DNA of 64,000 nucleotides from Arthrobacter sp. KBS0703 (GTDB lineage: Bacteria > Actinomycetota > Actinomycetes > Actinomycetales > Micrococcaceae), in contig NZ_MVDG02000001.1 of the NCBI RefSeq assembly GCF_002008315.2, positions 3,038,001-3,102,000 of the forward strand. The letters run 5' to 3'. The notes beneath the pieces are model-generated. The model ran no database searches and was not told the DNA's origin. It saw only the letters and a program-made list of their open reading frames with translations. Every line of letters begins with the position of its first letter. Positions within the stretch are counted from its first letter, which is position 1. The position numbers were made by a program, and so were the translations under genes. Shown here piece by piece: positions 35,521 through 44,499 of the stretch.

Positions 35521-35921
35521 ATCCGCGCATCATCGTCTCCGCCGTCTGCGTCTATGACCCGGCCGGCCGGCTCCTGACCGTCCGCAAACGCGGAACGGAC
35601 AAGTTCATGCACCCCGGCGGCAAGCCGGAACCGGGCGAAACCGCGGTGCAGGCGGCCGCCCGGGAACTCGAGGAGGAAGTGGGGATCGTCGTGGATCCGC
35701 GCGAGCTGACGCTCATGGGCGTGTGGCTGGCCGATGCCGCCAACGAGGCCGCCACCGAAATCGAGGCAACGGTCTTCACGGCACCGGGGACGTGGGTTGC
35801 GCACCCCTCGGCCGAGATCGCCGAAATCCGCTGGCTGGACCTGGCCGCCGATCTGCCCGCCGACCTCGCCCCGCTGCTCACGGACCACATCCTTCCTGCC
35901 CTGGCAGCGCTAGGCGATTAG
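35517..35921 (+). CDS. NUDIX hydrolase
   Basis: 134 residues, GTG start overlapping the previous stop. The NUDIX box runs GGKPEPGETAVQAAARELEE followed by EVGI, matching GX5EX7REUXEEXGU, and coordinates Mg for cleavage of nucleoside diphosphates linked to another group. The substrate is not predictable; housecleaning of damaged nucleotides is common for such short members. Its stop overlaps the stop of the convergent ABC gene by 4 bases. Confidence 0.9.
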   Translation: MNPRIIVSAVCVYDPAGRLLTVRKRGTDKFMHPGGKPEPGETAVQAAARELEEEVGIVVDPRELTLMGVWLADAANEAATEIEATVFTAPGTWVAHPSAEIAEIRWLDLAADLPADLAPLLTDHILPALAALGD

Positions 35922-37843
35922 AGCTCCGGGACGGCTTCCTCGGCCACCGCGGTCGCCTCGGCAAACTGCGTCCGGTAGAGCTCGGCATAGCGTCCGTCGG
36001 CGGCAAGAAGCTCAGTGTGCGTGCCGCGCTCCACGATCGAGCCGTCCTCCACCACCAGGATCACGTCCGCGGCGCGGATCGTGGACAGCCGGTGGGCAAT
36101 CACGACGGCGGTGCGCCCCTCGAGCGCTGCGCTGAGCGCCGCCTGGACGGCGGCTTCGTTCGTGGAATCCAGCGCCGCCGTGGCCTCGTCGAGAATGACC
36201 ACGCGCGGCTGGGCGATGAGCAGCCGGGCGATGGTGAGCCGCTGGCGTTCGCCGCCGGACAGCCGGTAGCCCCGCTCCCCCACCACGGTGTCCAGGCCGT
36301 CGGGCAGCGAACGGATCATGTATTCGAGCCGGGCCTGCCGGAGCACGTCCCACATGTCCTCCTCGGTGGCGTCGGGACGGGCCAGCCGAAGGTTGGAGGC
36401 GATCGATTCGTGGAACAGGTGACCGTCCTGGGTGACCATGCCCAGCGTCGCCCGCATGGAATCAAAGGTCAGGTCGCGGACGTCCAGGCCCCCCGAACCG
36501 ATGCCATCGAATGCCGGGCCGCCGAGGCGCACGGCGCCGGAGTCGACGTCGTACAGCCTTGAGAGCAACTGGGCGATGGTGGATTTGCCCGCACCGGACG
36601 AGCCCACGAGGGCCACGGTCTGGCCCGGCTCCACGCGGAAGCTGATGCCGTGCAGCACCTCCTCGCCGCCGCGGGTGTCCAGCGTGGCCACTTCCTCCAG
36701 CGAGGCGAGGGAGACCTTGTCCGCGGACGGGTAGGCGAACCTGACGTCGTCGAACTCCACGGCGACGGGGCCCGGCGGGACCTCCACGGCATCGGGCTTT
36801 TCCTGGATGAGCGGCTGGAGGTCAAGGATCTCAAACACGCGCTCGAAGCTGACCAGGGCGCTCATGATCTCCACCCGGGCGTTGGAGAGCGCGGTGAGCG
36901 GTGCGTAGAGGCGGGTGAGCAGCAGGGCCAGCACCACGACGTCGCCGGGCGCGAGCTGGCCTGCGATGGCCAGCCAGCCGCCCAGGCCGTAGACGAGGGC
37001 CAGGGCCAGCGCCGAAACCAGCGTCAGCGCCGTCACGAAGGTGAACTGCAGCATCGCCGTCCGGACGCCGATGTCCCGGACGCGTCCGGCCCGGACGGCG
37101 AACTCGCGGGACTCCTCGTCCGGGCGGCCGAAGAGCTTCACCAGGGTGGCGCCCGGCGCGGAAAAGCGCTCGGTCATCTGGGTGCCCATGGCGGCGTTGT
37201 GCTCGGCGGCCTCGCGGCGCAGGTCGGCCAGCCGGGAGCCCATCCTGCGTGCGGGAATGAGGAAGATCGGCAGCAGGATCATGGCCAGCACGGTGACCAG
37301 CCAGGATGTGTTGAGCATGACCACGAGCGTCAGCACGAGGGCCACGACGTTGCTGACCACCCCGGACAGCGTGCCGGCAAACGCCGACTGCGCGCCGATG
37401 ACGTCATTGTTGAGCCGGCTGACCAGCGCACCTGTGCGGGTCCGGGTGAAGAATGCAATCGGCATTTTCTGCACGTGGTCGAAGACCCGGGTGCGGAGAT
37501 CCACAATGACGCCTTCGCCGATGGTGGAGGACAGCCACCGGCTCACCATGCCGATCGCGGCCTCCGCTACGGCCACGCCGGCGATGAGCGCGGCGAGGCG
37601 GATCACTTCGCCCGAACCCGAACGGGCCACGATGGCGTTCACCACCTGGCCGGCCAGCACCGGCGTTGCCACTGCCAGGAAGGCCATCGCAATGGAGACC
37701 GCCACGAAGGCAATCAGTCGCCCGCGGTGCGGCCGCGCGAAGCCGAGGACGCGCTTCAGAGTCTCCTTGGAGAACGGCTTGGAGCCGCTCTTGGCGCTGG
37801 TGAGGTTGTAAAGCGAGCGCCAGGCCACGCCATCCATGCTCAT
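35918..37843 (-). CDS. ABC exporter, fused membrane and ATPase domains
   Basis: 641 residues. Six membrane helices (about 55-350) form an ABC type-1 exporter domain, followed by an ATPase domain with Walker [12 protein letters not shown]-loop VTQDGHLF, signature LSGGERQRL, Walker [13 protein letters not shown] and switch His in VIAHRLST. Half-transporters of this type dimerise and export lipids, peptides or drugs. The ATG overlaps the ABC-F stop (ATGA), so the two are translationally coupled, hinting at a shared role in drug tolerance. Confidence 0.9.
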   Translation of the reverse strand: MSMDGVAWRSLYNLTSAKSGSKPFSKETLKRVLGFARPHRGRLIAFVAVSIAMAFLAVATPVLAGQVVNAIVARSGSGEVIRLAALIAGVAVAEAAIGMVSRWLSSTIGEGVIVDLRTRVFDHVQKMPIAFFTRTRTGALVSRLNNDVIGAQSAFAGTLSGVVSNVVALVLTLVVMLNTSWLVTVLAMILLPIFLIPARRMGSRLADLRREAAEHNAAMGTQMTERFSAPGATLVKLFGRPDEESREFAVRAGRVRDIGVRTAMLQFTFVTALTLVSALALALVYGLGGWLAIAGQLAPGDVVVLALLLTRLYAPLTALSNARVEIMSALVSFERVFEILDLQPLIQEKPDAVEVPPGPVAVEFDDVRFAYPSADKVSLASLEEVATLDTRGGEEVLHGISFRVEPGQTVALVGSSGAGKSTIAQLLSRLYDVDSGAVRLGGPAFDGIGSGGLDVRDLTFDSMRATLGMVTQDGHLFHESIASNLRLARPDATEEDMWDVLRQARLEYMIRSLPDGLDTVVGERGYRLSGGERQRLTIARLLIAQPRVVILDEATAALDSTNEAAVQAALSAALEGRTAVVIAHRLSTIRAADVILVVEDGSIVERGTHTELLAADGRYAELYRTQFAEATAVAEEAVPEL

Positions 37844-39504
37844 AGTTTGTGCTCCATCTTGCCTGTCATAAGTTCGGTCACCATGCCGTTGTCCACGTTC
37901 CAGCGCACATCGAGCCGGACGTTTTCCAGCAGCCGGCGGTCGTGGGTCACCAGCAGCAGGGCGCCCTCATAGCTTTCCAGCGCGTCCTCCAGCTGTTCGA
38001 TCGCCGGCAGATCCAGGTGGTTGGTGGGTTCGTCAAGCACCAGGAGGTTGACGCCGCGGGCCTGCAGGAGGGCAAGGGCGGCGCGGGTGCGCTCGCCCGG
38101 CGACAGCGAGTCCACAGTGCGGGCGGTGTGATCCGCTTTGAGTCCGAACTTGGCCAGCAGGGTGCGGACCTCCGCCGGTGTCTGATCGGCCAGCACGGCC
38201 TCCACCGCATCCCCGAGTTTCAGGTGGCCGGCAAGGAGCCCCCGGGCCTGGTCGATTTCGCCGACGGCCACGGACGCTCCCCGGGACGCATCACCGGAGT
38301 CCGGTTCCTGTACTCCCAGCAGCAGCCGCAGCAACGTCGACTTGCCGGCCCCGTTGGGCCCGGTGATGCCGATCCGCTCGCCGGCGTTGAGCTGCAGGTT
38401 CACCGGCCCGAGGGTGAAGCTCCCCTGCCGCACGACGGCGTCGCGGAGGGTCGCCACCACGGAGCTCGACCGCGGAGCCTGGCCGATGCTGAACTGCAGC
38501 TGCCATTCCTTGCGGGGTTCCTCCACGACATCCAGGCGGGCAATGCGGGATTCCATCTGCCGCACCTTCTGCGCCTGCTTTTCCGACGATTCGGAGCTGG
38601 CGGCGCGGCGGATCTTGTCGTTGTCCGGGTTTTTCTTCATCGCGTTCCGGACGCCCTGGGAGCTCCATTCACGCTGGGTCCTCGCCCGGGACACCAGGTC
38701 CGCCTTGGTGGCCGCGAATTCGTCATAGCGTTCGCGGGCGTGCCGGCGGGCGACGGCGCGCTCCTCCAGGAAGGCCTCGTAGCCGCCGTCGTACACTGCC
38801 ACGGAATTCTGGGCGAGGTCCAGTTCCACGATGGTGGTCACGCAGCGGGCCAGGAATTCGCGGTCGTGCGAGACGAGCACGGCGCCGCCGCGGAGCCCCT
38901 GGACGAAGGCTTCGAGCCTGGCCAGCCCGTCCAGGTCAAGGTCGTTGGTGGGTTCATCCAGCAGCACGATGTCGAACCGGCTCAGCAGCAGGGCCGCCAG
39001 TGCAACGCGCGCCGCCTGGCCGCCGGAGAGCCCCGTCATTTCAGCATCAGGACCGACGTCCATGCCCAGATCGGCCAGGACGGGCGGTATGCGTTCGTCC
39101 AGGTCCGCGGCGCCTGAGGCCATCCAGCGGTCAAACGCAAGGGAATAGGCGTCGTCGGCTCCGGGCGCGCCCGCGCCAAGGGCCTCGGCCGTGGCTTCCA
39201 TCTCGTGGGTTGCCTGGGCGGAGCCGGTGCGCCGGGCGATGTACCCGGCGATGGTCTCGCCGGGTATCCGCTCGTGCTCCTGCGGAAGCCAGCCCACGAA
39301 GGCGTCGGCCGGGGCCAGGCTGACACTGCCCTGCTGCGGCTGGTCCACGCCGGCCAACAGCCGGAGCAGCGTGGACTTGCCGGCACCGTTGGCGCCGACC
39401 ACGCCGACAACGTCCCCGGGGGCCACCGTCAGGGACAGCTTCGAGAAGAGGGTGCGGTGATCATGACCGCCTGAAAGTTCTTTGGCAACAAGGGTTGCAG
39501 TCAT
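37840..39504 (-). CDS. ABC-F family ATPase (ribosome protection type)
   Basis: 554 residues with two ABC domains in tandem and no membrane helices: Walker [11 protein letters not shown] and [10 protein letters not shown], signatures LSGGQAARV and LSPGERTRA, Walker [11 protein letters not shown] and [12 protein letters not shown] basic linker (about 250-330, [19 protein letters not shown]) separates them, the P-site-tRNA-interaction region of ABC-F proteins. Some ABC-F proteins displace antibiotics from ribosomes, others tune translation. Its leader has small ORFs and a hairpin, suggesting attenuation, and an ABC exporter gene is coupled downstream. Confidence 0.88.
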   Translation of the reverse strand: MTATLVAKELSGGHDHRTLFSKLSLTVAPGDVVGVVGANGAGKSTLLRLLAGVDQPQQGSVSLAPADAFVGWLPQEHERIPGETIAGYIARRTGSAQATHEMEATAEALGAGAPGADDAYSLAFDRWMASGAADLDERIPPVLADLGMDVGPDAEMTGLSGGQAARVALAALLLSRFDIVLLDEPTNDLDLDGLARLEAFVQGLRGGAVLVSHDREFLARCVTTIVELDLAQNSVAVYDGGYEAFLEERAVARRHARERYDEFAATKADLVSRARTQREWSSQGVRNAMKKNPDNDKIRRAASSESSEKQAQKVRQMESRIARLDVVEEPRKEWQLQFSIGQAPRSSSVVATLRDAVVRQGSFTLGPVNLQLNAGERIGITGPNGAGKSTLLRLLLGVQEPDSGDASRGASVAVGEIDQARGLLAGHLKLGDAVEAVLADQTPAEVRTLLAKFGLKADHTARTVDSLSPGERTRAALALLQARGVNLLVLDEPTNHLDLPAIEQLEDALESYEGALLLVTHDRRLLENVRLDVRWNVDNGMVTELMTGKMEHKL

Positions 39505-39611
39505 TAGTCCATCCTCTCACCGCTGCCCGTATTGGCCCGAAAATTCCGGCGGGCATGAAAGAACCCGCTGGTCCGGACTTGGGGGGTGTACGGACCAACG
39601 GGTTCGACCAT
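39504..39611 (-). CDS. Possible 35-codon leader peptide of the ABC-F gene
   Basis: A small ORF on the minus strand, from the ATG at 39611 ([12 protein letters not shown]...) to TAA, overlaps the ABC-F start as TAATG. A second frame from the ATG at 39618 (33 codons) ends at 39517. Either could be translated; neither has a good ribosome site. A minus-strand TATGCT box at 39619-39614 would place transcription start very near, so a leaderless arrangement is conceivable. Confidence 0.35.
   Translation of the reverse strand: MVEPVGPYTPQVRTSGFFHARRNFRANTGSGERMD
39561..39605 (-). promoter_or_regulatory. Attenuator-like hairpin in the ABC-F leader
   Basis: GAACCCG-x-TGGTCCG pairs with CGGACCA-x-CGGGTTC, 14 pairs with one mismatch and a 15-base loop. 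On the minus strand it is followed by TTTC. It lies 57 bases before the ABC-F ATG and inside the small leader ORFs. A shorter stem GCCCG/CGGGC follows nearer the gene. The layout resembles ribosome-mediated attenuators of ABC-F resistance genes. Confidence 0.45.
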
Positions 39612-39699
39612 CTAGCATAGTTGATGCCGAGGGCTACGTAAAATCGACGTCGGCCGCCGCCAACACAGTGTCACCTATTCGTTCAGTAGAGAGCGTTCC

Positions 39700-40449
39700 A
39701 TGCCACTCCCCGCCAAGGCGTTCCAGCGATGGCTGCACGGCATTGCGCCGGACACCAGCATCGCGGATGTTTGCAGGTTGTCGGGGGTCAAGCGCACCAC
39801 CCTGGCGCAGCAACTGGTCCGGGGCAAGGTGGCCGAGTCGACCGTTGTCAGCATCAGCCGGGCGTTCAACGTAAACCCCGTCACGTCCTTGGCCTACTTT
39901 GAGACGTATCGCGACCTCGCCGGTTCCCAGATCCCGCCGTCGCCGCGGGAGCTGGTCAGTCAGATCGCCACGGTGGACCTCCTGCGCGCGATGATCGCGC
40001 GCTCCGGCAACGAGCCGGCTCCGGAGGCCTCCGGGGCACGGCAGGCCGGGCTGCTGGCTCTCGGTCCCGCCGCGCACGCCACGTCCGTGAAGAACTGGGT
40101 GGACGCAATCGACGACGGCGAGCTCCGCCACCGCGTCTCCGCCGCCACGGGCATCGCCCCGCAGAACTACTCGGCCCAGCTGACCGCAAACCGGATGGCA
40201 CCCGAGGTGGCCATCGCCACCTCCCGCGCTGCCGGCGTGGGACTCACCGGAGGCCTCGTGGCCACCGGCCTCGTCACAGAAGCCGAAGCAGGCTGGGAAC
40301 CGGGGTCCCGGCAGGCAGCCCTCGATATGCTGTCGGACGGCGACCTGACAGTTTTGGCGGGAGACCGCCTCCAGGCCCTCGGGAAAACCCTGCGGCGCCA
40401 GGAACACGACCATCAACAAACCGAAAAGATCTGGGAGAACCTGGGATGA
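39700..40449 (+). CDS. Tandem-HTH regulator, copy 1
   Basis: 249 residues. I see two helix-turn-helix-like segments: IADVCRLSGVKRTTLAQQLV (about 20-40, followed by ESTVVSISRAFNVNP) and HRVSAATGIAPQNYSAQLTA (about 148-168, followed by PEVAIATSRAAGVGL). The second repeats the spacing of the first, so one chain could act as a built-in dimer. No effector domain or enzyme motif is visible. AGAGAG lies before the ATG. The stop overlaps the start of the membrane-protein gene (ATGA). 509 bases are identical to copy 2. Confidence 0.72.
   Translation: MPLPAKAFQRWLHGIAPDTSIADVCRLSGVKRTTLAQQLVRGKVAESTVVSISRAFNVNPVTSLAYFETYRDLAGSQIPPSPRELVSQIATVDLLRAMIARSGNEPAPEASGARQAGLLALGPAAHATSVKNWVDAIDDGELRHRVSAATGIAPQNYSAQLTANRMAPEVAIATSRAAGVGLTGGLVATGLVTEAEAGWEPGSRQAALDMLSDGDLTVLAGDRLQALGKTLRRQEHDHQQTEKIWENLG
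39730..40238 (+). repeat. 509-bp perfect direct repeat, unit 1
   Basis: Identical base for base to 41256-41764, ending abruptly at mismatches on both sides. It covers most of the tandem-HTH gene. See unit 2. Confidence 0.9.
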
Positions 40450-41189
40450 TTGAGATCCTGCAGTGGAGCACCCTGATCGTCTGCGGAGCTGCGGCGCTGT
40501 CCCGGGTCCCGAATCTGGTGCGCAAGACGAACAGATCGCTGTTTTACATTCTTGCGCTGATGACCCTTGCCATCCTCCTGAGTATCCAGGGGCCTTATCT
40601 GGTCATTGACGGCCTGCTGGGGGGCACGAACCTGGCCAATCTGCTCCTGCGGTTCATCATCTTCGGGGCGATCTATTTCCTGGGCATCCGGATCGCGAAC
40701 GGCTTCGGAGACCAGCGCGGCCTCCAGCTCGTTCGGGGTCATGCCGGCTCTGCAATCCTGGCGCTGATTTCAGTGACCCTGCTGGTCCTGTTCGCGTTCA
40801 TGGATACCCAGGGATCATCAGCAGGGATGATGGGCGTCTACGACAAGGATGACCGGAACAGGGTCCTCGTTGAGTACTACGGGGCAGCCGGCAGGGCCTA
40901 CCCGGCATATGTCTGCCTTGCCCTCCTGCCTGCCATGATTCGCGCGGTGCGCAGCACCCTGCCGGCCCTGCTCCGGATCAGCGCACTCCTGCTGGCCGTC
41001 GGCGGGATAGCCGTCAACCTCAGCATGTTCTTCCAGCTGATTCCGCCTGCGCTGGGCTTCCTAACGTTCATCATCAACTACACCGCCATCCTGTGCTTTG
41101 TGTTCGGCTTGGCGCTGATCTGGGTGGCCAAGCTCCGGGCGGGCAGAAAGACCCGGGACGGTACGGTGCGGGCCGCCGCCCGCCGCTAA
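40446..41189 (+). CDS. Seven-helix membrane protein coupled to tandem-HTH regulator, copy 1
   Basis: 247 residues with about seven membrane helices (roughly 4-20, 32-54, 62-83, 103-121, 150-170, 176-198, 205-230). Conserved with copy 2 are TNRSLF after helix 1, IDGxLGGxNxAxLLLR into helix 3, MD-x3-SS-x-GM after helix 4, and RxYPxYVxLALLP in helix 5. The layout resembles the MAB_1171c/DUF6545 group of actinobacterial membrane proteins that sit next to HTH regulators, but it is shorter. No known catalytic or channel motif. Confidence 0.7.
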   Translation: MIEILQWSTLIVCGAAALSRVPNLVRKTNRSLFYILALMTLAILLSIQGPYLVIDGLLGGTNLANLLLRFIIFGAIYFLGIRIANGFGDQRGLQLVRGHAGSAILALISVTLLVLFAFMDTQGSSAGMMGVYDKDDRNRVLVEYYGAAGRAYPAYVCLALLPAMIRAVRSTLPALLRISALLLAVGGIAVNLSMFFQLIPPALGFLTFIINYTAILCFVFGLALIWVAKLRAGRKTRDGTVRAAARR

Positions 41190-41225
41190 GATCAAGCCAA
41201 TCATCCGTTCCGCAGAGAGCGTCCC

Positions 41226-41975
41226 ATGCCACTCCCCGCCAAAGCCTTCCAACGCTGGCTGCACGGCATTGCGCCGGACACCAGCATCGCGGATGTTTGC
41301 AGGTTGTCGGGGGTCAAGCGCACCACCCTGGCGCAGCAACTGGTCCGGGGCAAGGTGGCCGAGTCGACCGTTGTCAGCATCAGCCGGGCGTTCAACGTAA
41401 ACCCCGTCACGTCCTTGGCCTACTTTGAGACGTATCGCGACCTCGCCGGTTCCCAGATCCCGCCGTCGCCGCGGGAGCTGGTCAGTCAGATCGCCACGGT
41501 GGACCTCCTGCGCGCGATGATCGCGCGCTCCGGCAACGAGCCGGCTCCGGAGGCCTCCGGGGCACGGCAGGCCGGGCTGCTGGCTCTCGGTCCCGCCGCG
41601 CACGCCACGTCCGTGAAGAACTGGGTGGACGCAATCGACGACGGCGAGCTCCGCCACCGCGTCTCCGCCGCCACGGGCATCGCCCCGCAGAACTACTCGG
41701 CCCAGCTGACCGCAAACCGGATGGCACCCGAGGTGGCCATCGCCACCTCCCGCGCTGCCGGCGTCGGACTCACCGGGGGCCTCGTGGCCACCGGCCTCGT
41801 CACGGAAGCCGAAGCGGGCTGGGGACCGGGGTCCCGGCAGGCAGCCCTCGACATGCTGACGGACGGCGACCTGGCCGTACTGGCCGGAGATCGCCTGCAG
41901 GCGATGGGAAAGACGCTGCGGCGCCAGGAACAGGACCAGGAACAAACCGAACTGATCCTGGAGAACCTCGGATGA
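41226..41975 (+). CDS. Tandem-HTH regulator, copy 2
   Basis: 249 residues, nearly identical to copy 1: the first 10 and last 65 residues carry the few differences. The same two HTH-like segments are present. It starts 36 bases after the stop of the first membrane-protein gene, preceded by the same AGAGAGCG element, and overlaps its own membrane-protein gene by ATGA. The four genes may form one transcript. Confidence 0.72.
   Translation: MPLPAKAFQRWLHGIAPDTSIADVCRLSGVKRTTLAQQLVRGKVAESTVVSISRAFNVNPVTSLAYFETYRDLAGSQIPPSPRELVSQIATVDLLRAMIARSGNEPAPEASGARQAGLLALGPAAHATSVKNWVDAIDDGELRHRVSAATGIAPQNYSAQLTANRMAPEVAIATSRAAGVGLTGGLVATGLVTEAEAGWGPGSRQAALDMLTDGDLAVLAGDRLQAMGKTLRRQEQDQEQTELILENLG
41256..41764 (+). 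repeat. 509-bp perfect direct repeat, unit 2
   Basis: Offset 1,526 bases from unit 1. Sequence on either side within the gene differs at about one base in seven, so a block of zero differences means recent gene conversion or an assembly error that copied one repeat into both places. Confidence 0.9.
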
Positions 41976-42709
41976 AAGAGATCCTGCAGTGGACCACCCT
42001 GGCCGTCTGCGCGGCCGCCACGCTCGCCCGGATTCCCAGCGCCCTGCGCGGCACCAACCGGTCCTTGTTCTTCATATTCCTCCTTGCCACCGCGGCCGGT
42101 GTCCTCAGCCTGGACGTGTTCTACTTCCCTATCGACGGGGCCCTGGGCGGCGTCAACGTAGCCAGCCTCTTGTTGCGGCTCATCGTTTTCGCCGCGATTT
42201 ACCTGGTGGCTTTCCGCGTCAGCAGGGCATTTGGCGCCACAGGCGCTGACGCGCTGATTTCCGGGCGCCTCGGGCTCTGCGTGCTCGGACTGTTTTCCGC
42301 GGCCCTGGCAACACTGTTCCTGCTGATGGACGTTTCAGCGTCATCCCCGGGCATGGCGGAGGCCGGCGGCAGGAGTCCGCGGAATGCGGCCCTGCTGCCC
42401 TATTACTGGGCGACAGCCCGCGGTTATCCCACCTACGTTTCGCTCGCCCTTCTGCCGTCACTGGTCCGCACGCTCCGGAGCGGGCTGCCGCCGCTCGTCC
42501 GCGCGGGCGCGGGCCTCATGGCAGCGGGCGCCGTGGCCACGATTGCCGGATTCCTGCTGGAGTTTGCGGCTCCCGCCTTCGCCCTGGAGCGCGTGGGGGT
42601 CAACAACGGCGCCGTGCTGTTTTTCATATCGGGGCTCGTAATGGTCTGGCTCGCCCGGGTCCGGGCCAAGGATCTGGGCGGACTCGGAACGTCATCTACT
42701 GAAGGGTAG
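41972..42709 (+). CDS. Seven-helix membrane protein coupled to tandem-HTH regulator, copy 2
   Basis: 245 residues, roughly 40% identical to copy 1 and with the same helix spacing and conserved segments. Unlike the regulators, the membrane partners have diverged, especially in the loop after helix 4 and in the last two helices. That is what one would expect if the membrane protein sets ligand or partner specificity and the regulator is common. Function unknown. Confidence 0.7.
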   Translation: MKEILQWTTLAVCAAATLARIPSALRGTNRSLFFIFLLATAAGVLSLDVFYFPIDGALGGVNVASLLLRLIVFAAIYLVAFRVSRAFGATGADALISGRLGLCVLGLFSAALATLFLLMDVSASSPGMAEAGGRSPRNAALLPYYWATARGYPTYVSLALLPSLVRTLRSGLPPLVRAGAGLMAAGAVATIAGFLLEFAAPAFALERVGVNNGAVLFFISGLVMVWLARVRAKDLGGLGTSSTEG

Positions 42710-42820
42710 GGGCCCTGGGATTCACAAAATCATTAGACCGTGAGAGAATCATGAATGTGTGAAAGCAGCTGCTGCCTGGCCCACCGGCCGTGGCGCCTGC
42801 CGGATCACACATTGGGGGGA

Positions 42821-42856
42821 TGAGTGGTGGCGGCCGTTGGGGACCGCCCCCACTCA
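42821..42856 (+). terminator. Hairpin downstream of the HTH/membrane array
   Basis: TGAGTGG-x-GGCGG pairs with CCGCC-x-CCACTCA, about 12 pairs with two mismatches and a short loop, followed by TGTTTAAC. It may end the four-gene transcript. Confidence 0.4.
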
Positions 42857-42919
42857 GCCTGTTTAACAGCCCTGTCGCGCCCCCGTAAGATGGCGAAATA
42901 AAAGGTCTTTCCAAATGCG

Positions 42920-42948
42920 TTGCAGGGAGTAGTCTCGCGGAGTATTCG
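42920..42948 (+). promoter_or_regulatory. Candidate promoter of the amino acid ABC operon
   Basis: TTGCAG, a 17-base spacer and TATTCG, about 70 bases before the binding-protein ATG. Confidence 0.35.
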
Positions 42949-43017
42949 GCTCCAGCCGCCGCGACAAAGCATCTGCACCTGAAGAAGCAACTGCACCCGA
43001 AGAAAAAGGTCCCCGCC

Positions 43018-43833
43018 ATGAACCGCGTCCACTCCCGCCGCACCGCAATCGCAGCCACCCTCGCCGGCCTGGCGCTCGCCCTGTCGGCCTGCGGCGGTTC
43101 ACAGGCGCCGGCCGCCAGCAGCTCGGATACGTCGCTGAGCGATGTGAAGTCCAAGGGTGAGCTCGTGATCGCCACCGAGGGCACGTACAAGCCGTTCAGC
43201 TTCCACGCGGAGGGTGCCGGCGGGCTCACCGGCTTCGACGTTGAGATCGCCAAGGCCGTCGCGGACAAGATCGGCGTGAAGGCCACCTTCCAGGAGACCC
43301 AGTTCGACGGCATCTTCGCCGGCCTCGACGCCAAGCGCTTCGACACCATCGCGAACCAGATCTCCATCAACGCCGAGCGCAAAGCCAAGTACGATTTCTC
43401 CGCACCGTACACGGTCTCCAACGGCGTGGTGGTGACCAAGGCTGACAACAGCTCCATCACCAGTTTCGAGGGCCTCAAGGGCAAGACCACCGCCCAGTCG
43501 CTCACCAGCAACTTCTACAAGCTGGCCGTGGATGCCGGCGCGAACGTCCAGGCCGTGGAGGGCTGGGCCCAGGCTGTGGCGCTGCTCCGTCAAGGCCGGG
43601 TAGACGCCGTGGTCAACGACAAACTCACCTACCTCGACTACGCCAAGACCAATCCGGACGCCGGCCTGAAGATTGCCGCCGAGACCAAGGACAAGTCGGA
43701 AAGCGCGTTCGTCTTCCGGAAGGGATCCACGGAGCTCACCGCCGCCGTGGACAAGGCCATGACCGACCTCCGCGCCGACGGCACGCTGGCCAAGATCTCG
43801 GAGACGTACTTCGGCACGGACGTCACCAAGTAG
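43018..43833 (+). CDS. Polar amino acid ABC transporter substrate-binding lipoprotein (cystine-type candidate)
   Basis: 271 residues. Signal peptide with lipobox LALSAC, then a SBP_bac_3 fold: VIATEGTYKPFSFH at the start, LTGFDVEIAKAVADKIG, and FDGIFAGLDAKRFDTIAN. The GTYKPFSF and DxxxxAQ-like segments resemble cystine/glutamine-binding proteins (TcyJ/FliY type). AAAGG precedes the ATG. First gene of a three-gene importer operon. Confidence 0.88.
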   Translation: MNRVHSRRTAIAATLAGLALALSACGGSQAPAASSSDTSLSDVKSKGELVIATEGTYKPFSFHAEGAGGLTGFDVEIAKAVADKIGVKATFQETQFDGIFAGLDAKRFDTIANQISINAERKAKYDFSAPYTVSNGVVVTKADNSSITSFEGLKGKTTAQSLTSNFYKLAVDAGANVQAVEGWAQAVALLRQGRVDAVVNDKLTYLDYAKTNPDAGLKIAAETKDKSESAFVFRKGSTELTAAVDKAMTDLRADGTLAKISETYFGTDVTK

Positions 43834-44499
43834 ATGCCGTTCAACTGGGACCTCGTCTGGAGCTCCTTCGGCCCCATCGTCACGGGGGCCGTCACCGGGA
43901 CCATTCCCCTGACCCTGGCCTCGTTCGCGCTGGGCCTGGCCCTGGCCCTGCTCGTGGCGCTCATGCGGCTGAGCCGGAACGCCCTCGTGTCCGGGGCTGC
44001 GAGGTTCTACGTCTCGGTGATCCGCGGCACGCCGCTCCTGGTGCAGCTCTTCGTGATCTTCTACGGCCTGCCGAGCCTGGGGGTGAAGCTGGACCCGTGG
44101 CCGAGTGCCATCATCGCGTTCTCCCTGAACGTCGGCGGCTACGCCGCCGAAGTAATCCGGGCCGCCATCCTGTCCGTGCCCAAGGGCCAGTGGGAAGCCG
44201 GGCACACCATCGGGATGTCCAGCGGACAGGCCCTGCGGCGGATCATCCTGCCGCAGGCCGCCAGGGTCTCCGTGCCGCCGCTGTCCAACACCTTCATCTC
44301 CCTGGTCAAGGACACCTCGCTTGCCTCGCTCATCCTGGTGACGGAGCTCTTCCGCAACGCCCAGCAGATCGCGGCCTTCAGCCAGGAGTTCATGGCGCTG
44401 TACCTGGAGGCCGCGCTGGTGTACTGGGTCATCTGCCTCGTGCTGTCCACCGGGCAATCCGCCCTCGAAAAGAGATTGGACCGCTATGTCGCCCACTAG
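43834..44499 (+). CDS. Polar amino acid ABC transporter permease
   Basis: 221 residues, 4-5 helices, starting directly after the binding-protein stop. The HisM/GlnP-type signatures are YVSVIRGTPLLVQLFVIFYG (helix 2-3 region) and the EAA loop EAGHTIGMSSGQALRRIILP. Cystine- and glutamine-type permeases share these. It overlaps the ATPase gene by 14 bases. Confidence 0.92.
   Translation: MPFNWDLVWSSFGPIVTGAVTGTIPLTLASFALGLALALLVALMRLSRNALVSGAARFYVSVIRGTPLLVQLFVIFYGLPSLGVKLDPWPSAIIAFSLNVGGYAAEVIRAAILSVPKGQWEAGHTIGMSSGQALRRIILPQAARVSVPPLSNTFISLVKDTSLASLILVTELFRNAQQIAAFSQEFMALYLEAALVYWVICLVLSTGQSALEKRLDRYVAH

Larger units (their letters stand above)
42710..43017. other. Intergenic region between the HTH/membrane array and the amino acid ABC operon
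   Basis: 308 bases without a gene. It holds a hairpin (42821-42856) and a promoter-like pair (42920-42948). An AT-rich stretch near 42720-42765 (ATTCACAAAATCATT, then AATCATGAATGTGTGAA) shows an imperfect inverted repeat. Confidence 0.5.

Noticed and set aside
39700..42709. The duplicated HTH/membrane genes as a toxin-antitoxin or phage-defence pair.
   Set aside because: The membrane proteins are large and polytopic, no toxin or nuclease motif is seen and no defence genes flank them; the idea stays open but unsupported.
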